Assembly (NCBI GenBank): GCA_019722365.1
Contig: JADFUC010001002.1
Location: forward strand, 29,184 to 93,183
Direction of reading: 5' to 3'
From: Lithospermum erythrorhizon
Taxonomy: Eukaryota; Streptophyta; Magnoliopsida; Boraginales; Boraginaceae
DNA: 64,000 nt
The notes below the pieces were generated by a model that saw only the letters and a list, made by a program, of their open reading frames with translations, had not been told where the DNA came from and ran no database searches. Position numbers and translations under genes: made by a program. Shown one piece after another: positions 59,200 through 64,000 of this stretch (its first letter is position 1; the number at the start of each line of letters is the position of its first letter).

Positions 59200-59830
59200 G
59201 CACTCACCTTGGATCAACACAAATACCTCGCCAATAACGGCGGGGCCATTGCTTTGTAACCCGGAACTCACATTTTAAGCTTGGCATACAGGCGGTGTTT
59301 TCTCGGGTCCTGACACGATCACCGCAATGTCTCACCGTATTCCTCGCTCCCCTACAAACCTGCGGAATATCATCGATGAATACACTTACAAACTCATCCA
59401 AATACTCCCCGAAAATACCCGGTTAAATCAAATCTATAAAAATTTTGCGGTGCATTCGTCGATCAAATGGCGTCACTTATAAACTCATAATCCCATGCGA
59501 GATCGGAAAGCCCGATTTCGAATATCCTCACCTTTGATCGTCAAGCGATGACGGACCATAAATCAATCTTCGAGAACACTTTGGCATCCTTGTTGATCAA
59601 ACAAATGTCAATTTTGGGCAAAGTATCGGTTCTTAATGGTCACTTTATTCAGCTGCCTATAGTTGTGCAACCTCATGGGCCATCCTTCTTTTTCACAAAA
59701 CAAAGCTAGTGCGCGGAGATACGCTCGATGCATTGAATCGCTGTCAGCAACTCACATGGCTGAGCTGCCCCGATTCACCGGTTGGAGCCATCCGGTCTGT
59801 GGAAGAGAATAGTGTGCCGTACCGGAACTA
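59200..59830 (-). pseudogene. gypsy reverse transcriptase
   Basis: The 59401-59204 frame reads MDEFVSVFIDDIPQ, with the FIDD catalytic motif intact, followed by a degraded KCEFRVTK block and GICVDPR, as in LDEFVVVFIDDILVYS...KCEFW...GISVDP of the family. The front half (59450-59830) is frameshifted. Confidence 0.82.
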
Positions 59831-60560
59831 ACCTCGATAGCAGTCGATCTCACATGCAGCGGCAACCCCATTAAGTCTCGGAAAGACATCCTTGAATTCT
59901 CCCCAGCTGCCCGCATCCTGCAATACATTATAACCTCTCAAATCAAGCCATATCCAAAGACAACCACGCCTTTGAATGACCTCAGCCTCAGTCTTGATAC
60001 AAAACTTCGAAGCCAAATCTTTCCTTGTCCCACAAATCGGATATCTGGTCTCCCGAACCCCAAGTAATCTCCTTCCAGTAGCGATCAATTCACGGCATGA
60101 TGTTTCCCCAACAATCAATACCCGAGATAAGATCAATCGACTCAAATGGAAATAAATCGACAGACAACAAGCTGACCACATACCCTCGAAGGGCAGGTCT
60201 ACAAATACAAGTCTAACCATGTAGGCCTCCCTACGGTGTCACTTAATATCCAAGTGGAATAGGCGAGGCACCTGACATCTTGATAATCACGAGAAATAAA
60301 GCTCTTAGAAAAGAAAAAGAATAAATAACCATAATCAAACAATACCCCGGGCCTCGATATCACGAAGTAATGTGGAAATTGTCGCTCAGACTTATCACAT
60401 GCCTCGATGGGTACTTGGCATGGTCAAACCTCGTGAAACTCATTTCAGCTGCTTGTACTGGCGCTCCTATGAGTCCTCCAACTCCATATCCCCGGCCTCA
60501 CTGACATTGAATCGATACCACGGCTCACATTACCCACTTGTTTGGCCGAGCCTAAGCTGG
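59828..60560 (-). pseudogene. gypsy protease and protease-RT linker
   Basis: The 130-codon frame from 60220 ends with EFKDVFPRLNG, matching the EFPDVFPEELPGLPP block before the reverse transcriptase. An LPFEG segment and KHHAV-like residues upstream belong to the LPMxxFDVILGMDWL and HHA blocks of the protease. The DTGASHSFI catalytic motif is not clearly preserved. Confidence 0.7.
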
Positions 60561-61705
60561 TCTTGAAGTACTAGCCTCCCTCTGCAGCAGGCAGGGGGCA
60601 ACCACTTTCGCGAAATGTCACAGTGGCGGCATCCCAACATGACCACCTACTCCGAAATCCCTGTGCCCGTGCCCGATCGACCCTTAGCCAGTAACAAGCA
60701 GTTCCTAGGACCCCGGAAGACTACTCTTGGACCCCGTCGGACCGCGGGCGCCAGCGTGGGAGGAGGGATGGAATAACTCGAGCCCGAACTGCCGGAGCAG
60801 TAACTACTTGGGGCGACTTCTGTTGGTCGTCACTCCCTCCCCGAACTCTAGAGCATTAGGCCTACCGGGCTGAAAGTCTCAGTCGACTCCTCCTCGATCG
60901 ACAGCCTCAGCTCACATTAACTCCGTTTTCCATATTCGGGCGGCATTCTAAAACATGGAAACTAGTAAAAACCATGGTGAATCATTGACGTATCTCCCCA
61001 CGTTAATCATCCTGAACCTAGTTATCCCTCTTCGCCTCTCTTTGGATAAACATCGGCGAGGAAGTAGTCGGCACATGTCGCTAAACTATCTCTCGTACTC
61101 TCAGGCTGACCTCGAACCTGCGTCCAGCGAAATCGGCTCTCCAAAGCCGCCATGTCGGTCTCTAAGCAATAATTCTCCCGGAGCTCAACAAATCGCTCCC
61201 AGGAAACATGCTATCTCCCCTCACCATGATCAAAGGCCTCGGAGTTCTCCACTTGATCACGAGCAACTCGCCCAGAGTATAAGTAGCAAACTTCCTCTTA
61301 TGTCCGGATAGGCTGTGCTTTGCTCGCCGAACCCCCGGAAACCCGGAGGATCCTGCCGAGAAACGGTCAAACAACTTACTGCGGAATTAGGCCTCTGTAA
61401 ATTTCGGCCACGGCATTTTCCTACATGAGGTCTACCTCCTCCTGCTGGCATCACTCGGAAGAATGCCCGCCGGACCCCTCTTTTGGTCACGTTGTACTCA
61501 TCCCAGCAGTATACCACCTGACCCGGCTCACTGGGCTTTACCCACCGCGCTCTGTTCTACCCTTCCCACGTACTGCAGGTGGCGTCACCGGCAGTCTACG
61601 CAACAAAAGGACTAAGATTTTTACAAAAGACACCGCTCCTGGCGACTCAAAGAAAATAAGTCAAAGCGCTATGACCACACGAGATAACCCGTGTAATGTC
61701 TGAAA
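60560..61705 (-). pseudogene. gypsy gag region
   Basis: The frame at 61374-61162 reads KFATYTLGELLVIKWRTPRP, matching the FATYTLxGEAxxWW block of gypsy gag (retrotransposon gag, PF03732 type). Around 60650-60610 a GHVGM-HFAKVV stretch looks like a ruined CCHC zinc knuckle. The region has higher GC content than its surroundings. Confidence 0.7.
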
Positions 61706-61706
61706 C

Positions 61707-61720
61707 CTAAGCTCTGATAC
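61707..61720 (-). other. primer-binding site of the gypsy element (tRNA-iMet)
   Basis: The minus strand reads TGGTATCAGAGC without mismatch, followed by TTAGGTTTC and preceded by the LTR end CGCTACAATTT. It sets the orientation of the element. Confidence 0.9.
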
Positions 61721-61727
61721 CAAAATT

Positions 61728-63720
61728 GTAGCGACCGCCCGGTCGGCCTTTTTGGTGAGAATCATTATAATTGAACACGGAGTCATCGAGCCGATGGGCG
61801 ACTTCGGTTTAAAGAACCACTCGTTTCGTTCAATTTGATTTCCATTAAGTTTCTAAAAAAAAAGTTTTAAAATTTATAATCCATTGATGTCAGCAACCAA
61901 CTCCATACATATACCACAACATCCCAAAAGCGATAATGCCGGCAAGGTTACAAAGGAGAATAAATACGTATTCGAGAATATAAAATAATTACCCGACAAG
62001 GCTAAAAGTTGAAAATACAACAATCAAAATTGGTTAACACGTCGAAAAAATGAGGCGAGGATCCTCGGCCACCCGATGCTCACACAGCCACTCGGAACAT
62101 TTCTCGGCAACCTCTTGGCTCCATTATGGCACATCGACTGGCACAAATGAAATGCCCATAGCGAAAGGTGTAAATGGCAGCAGTGAAAACTTAACTTGCC
62201 GGAAAGACTTAAGCCATCACCCAGACAGGCCAGTCGATTATTAATAGTCAAATATGAATAAGACATATATATATCCCAAACTACCTAATAAGGTCATACA
62301 ACATAATTCCAAGAAAGTCTCGAGACATAACATGGAGATATAATAGAGCGGTTTAGTAAATCACAAAATTACCGAGAAAGAACTCAAAGGAACTTCAGCA
62401 GCGACTATAACTCTGGTCGTGAGCCATCTATCTCTCATATCCCTAATATATACCAACCTCTAATGCTTGTATGCCGATCCGTCTACACGTAGGAATGGAC
62501 GATCGATAATCGCGCTGCTATGCGAAGTATAAGGTAGCGCATATGCGAATTATAAAACCAAACCGCTTATACACAAATTATAGAATGGCCGCACTTATAC
62601 ACTAAGTATAAGGCCAACCACGCCTACACTAAGTATAAGGCCGGCAAGCGTCCACGTATCACACCCAAGGAAGGAGTCGCTAACCACAATCATCCCAGTA
62701 TAGAATTCGTATCCTAATACTCCAAGGCCTTGAAGTCATGCATAACTCCGACCAACTTCTCTACTCCACGAACAATATTAAACCTGCTGACTAAAACATC
62801 CCACAATCGTAAATAATCACAACGCCGACAAGGCCACGGGCAATACCAAAAGTCTTGGAAGTAAGATACCGCGAAACTCTAGCAGTGCCGACAAGGCCAC
62901 AATCGAAATATAGTTGGGAGTTCAAGCTATTGCCTCGAGAAGCAATCGCCAGCATGAGAATATAATCACGTAATCATATCATGGCTCACCTGCAGATAGA
63001 TACACACATGTCGTACAACCATTACATGTATACCATTCTCACGCTAATCATACCACAAAGACATGTATACCATTCACACATAATCATACCTGATGACATG
63101 TTCACGCAATTTTAAAGTAAGTACACAGGTAACACCCGTGAGATGTGCCACTCGCTAGCTACCTTAAAAACTTTTGCGAACACAATCACGTGCTTGCCGC
63201 TTTCCCACGATCAGCGCCTAACAAAACACCGGAAAAGTATATCGAGACCTACTCACGTACTTGGGTTTCTAGAAGATACATTGCAACTCTTGAGTGGAAC
63301 TATTTCTAAACGATCTATAATGACGGATAAAACAACGAATTAATAATCAAAGTCGAACACAACCTAATCGATTCCCGCTAAATTCCCACCTTATTAGTTT
63401 AACATTTCATAATAAATTATAAGTCATTATATTTGGAAAATGGCTTCGATCCATAATTAACAACCTATACTCCAAAATATCAATTATAACTCAACTGCGA
63501 ATCGCGCTTTTTTCAACTAACTCCTTTTAATCAATTTTAAATCACCGTTTAACCTCATGATAACTACAATAAGGTCCCAATTAAACTCCACACACATTTA
63601 AAATCTTATAAAAAATATCAACCAAAAAAGTAAACTAAAACCTAGAAAATTAACCCAGTATAACATCCTCACAAACTAAGAATTACTAAACATATACATC
63701 ATAGAACCCCATAACCAACA
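61728..63720 (-). repeat. 5' LTR of the gypsy element, incomplete
   Basis: Similar to 46476-48535 of the other LTR. Similarity stops near 63720 (after ATAGAACCCCATAACC), so about 430 bp of the LTR start are missing. It carries the same 29-bp minisatellite, more decayed, at about 62520-62645. Confidence 0.82.
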
Positions 63721-64000
63721 CAATGTCTCGAAAACAACATTGATTGTTCATTAACACTAATTTAAAAGATACAAAATTATTGGCTATGCTCTAAACATAC
63801 CATCTAAACCATAAATACTAACTTTTAAAATAGGTATCCAAAATATTGTGACGATTTTCTGATTGCATATCGGAATGCATCGATTCACCTTCTGTCACAC
63901 ATCCTTGAACAAATTGAAGCCAACCATTCGTGAAGAACTTGGGTATTGTTGACTATTATTATAAGTGCTACCATTTTAATCGTGACATTATAAGTTATTT
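63721..64000. other. sequence beyond the break in the gypsy 5' LTR
   Basis: It does not match the expected LTR start at 48536-48965. It may be another inserted element or the flank after a deletion; it is too short to classify. Confidence 0.45.

Larger units (their letters stand above)
46476..64000 (-). mobile_element. Ty3/gypsy chromovirus (Tekay/Del-like), interrupted by a copia element
   Basis: The two LTRs are at 46476-48965 (3') and 61728 to about 63720 (5', incomplete). A perfect tRNA-iMet primer site lies inside the 5' LTR and a polypurine tract next to the 3' LTR. Minus-strand gag, protease, reverse transcriptase, RNase H, integrase and a chromodomain-like tail appear in the Ty3/gypsy order. 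All coding blocks are frameshifted. The integrase is split at 50090-58153 by a complete copia element, so the gypsy insertion is older. Its left LTR abuts the CACTA remnant. Confidence 0.88.

Overview
This window looks like nuclear DNA from a eudicot flowering plant. It is AT-rich and packed with plant-type LTR retrotransposons, CACTA, hAT and Mutator-like transposons and MITEs. It holds one clearly intact host gene, a B-sister (TT16/FBP24-type) MADS-box transcription factor on the minus strand at 35013-38239. Six exons join in frame to a 273-residue protein. No rRNA, tRNA, CRISPR array or prokaryotic operon was seen.

Layout. About 0-11 kb: fragments of an unnamed retrotransposon-related repeat, then an 8-kb copia-type element (2115-10106) that has LTRs and a primer-binding site but no recognisable gag-pol. 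About 11.3-13.4 kb: an hAT-like element split by a solo LTR (11616-12560, target duplication CCAAG). 15.9-21.2 kb: a decayed Tork/Tnt1-like copia polyprotein on the minus strand, broken in gag by a second solo LTR of the same family. 21.6-24.1 kb: a plus-strand copia gag fragment, again split by a solo LTR of that family (target duplication CTTAAC), then a separate short LTR. 24.1-30.5 kb: MITEs and poorly classified intergenic DNA. 30.5-32.7 kb: a 2.2-kb Mutator-like element with a perfect 9-bp target duplication and arms built of minisatellite repeats. 33.9-34.6 kb: a short hAT element with a perfect 8-bp duplication. 35.0-38.2 kb: the MADS-box gene, whose second intron carries a 1.1-kb near-palindromic relative of the 30.5-kb element. 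39.5-42.4 kb: retrotransposon-derived repeats.

42.4-64.0 kb is a three-layer nest. A CACTA transposon (decayed TNP2 transposase at 44.5-46.1 kb) abuts and was probably invaded by a Ty3/gypsy chromovirus (46476 to beyond 63.7 kb). The gypsy integrase is in turn split by an 8-kb copia element (50090-58153).

Only the MADS-box gene looks functional. Its predicted role is control of ovule, inner-integument and seed-coat development. All transposon coding regions are frameshifted or interrupted; I identified them by conserved protein blocks read across frames. No novel defence or metabolic system is visible. The most notable points are the unusual exon structure of the MADS gene, the large hairpin in its intron, and a possible gene-capturing Mutator element upstream.
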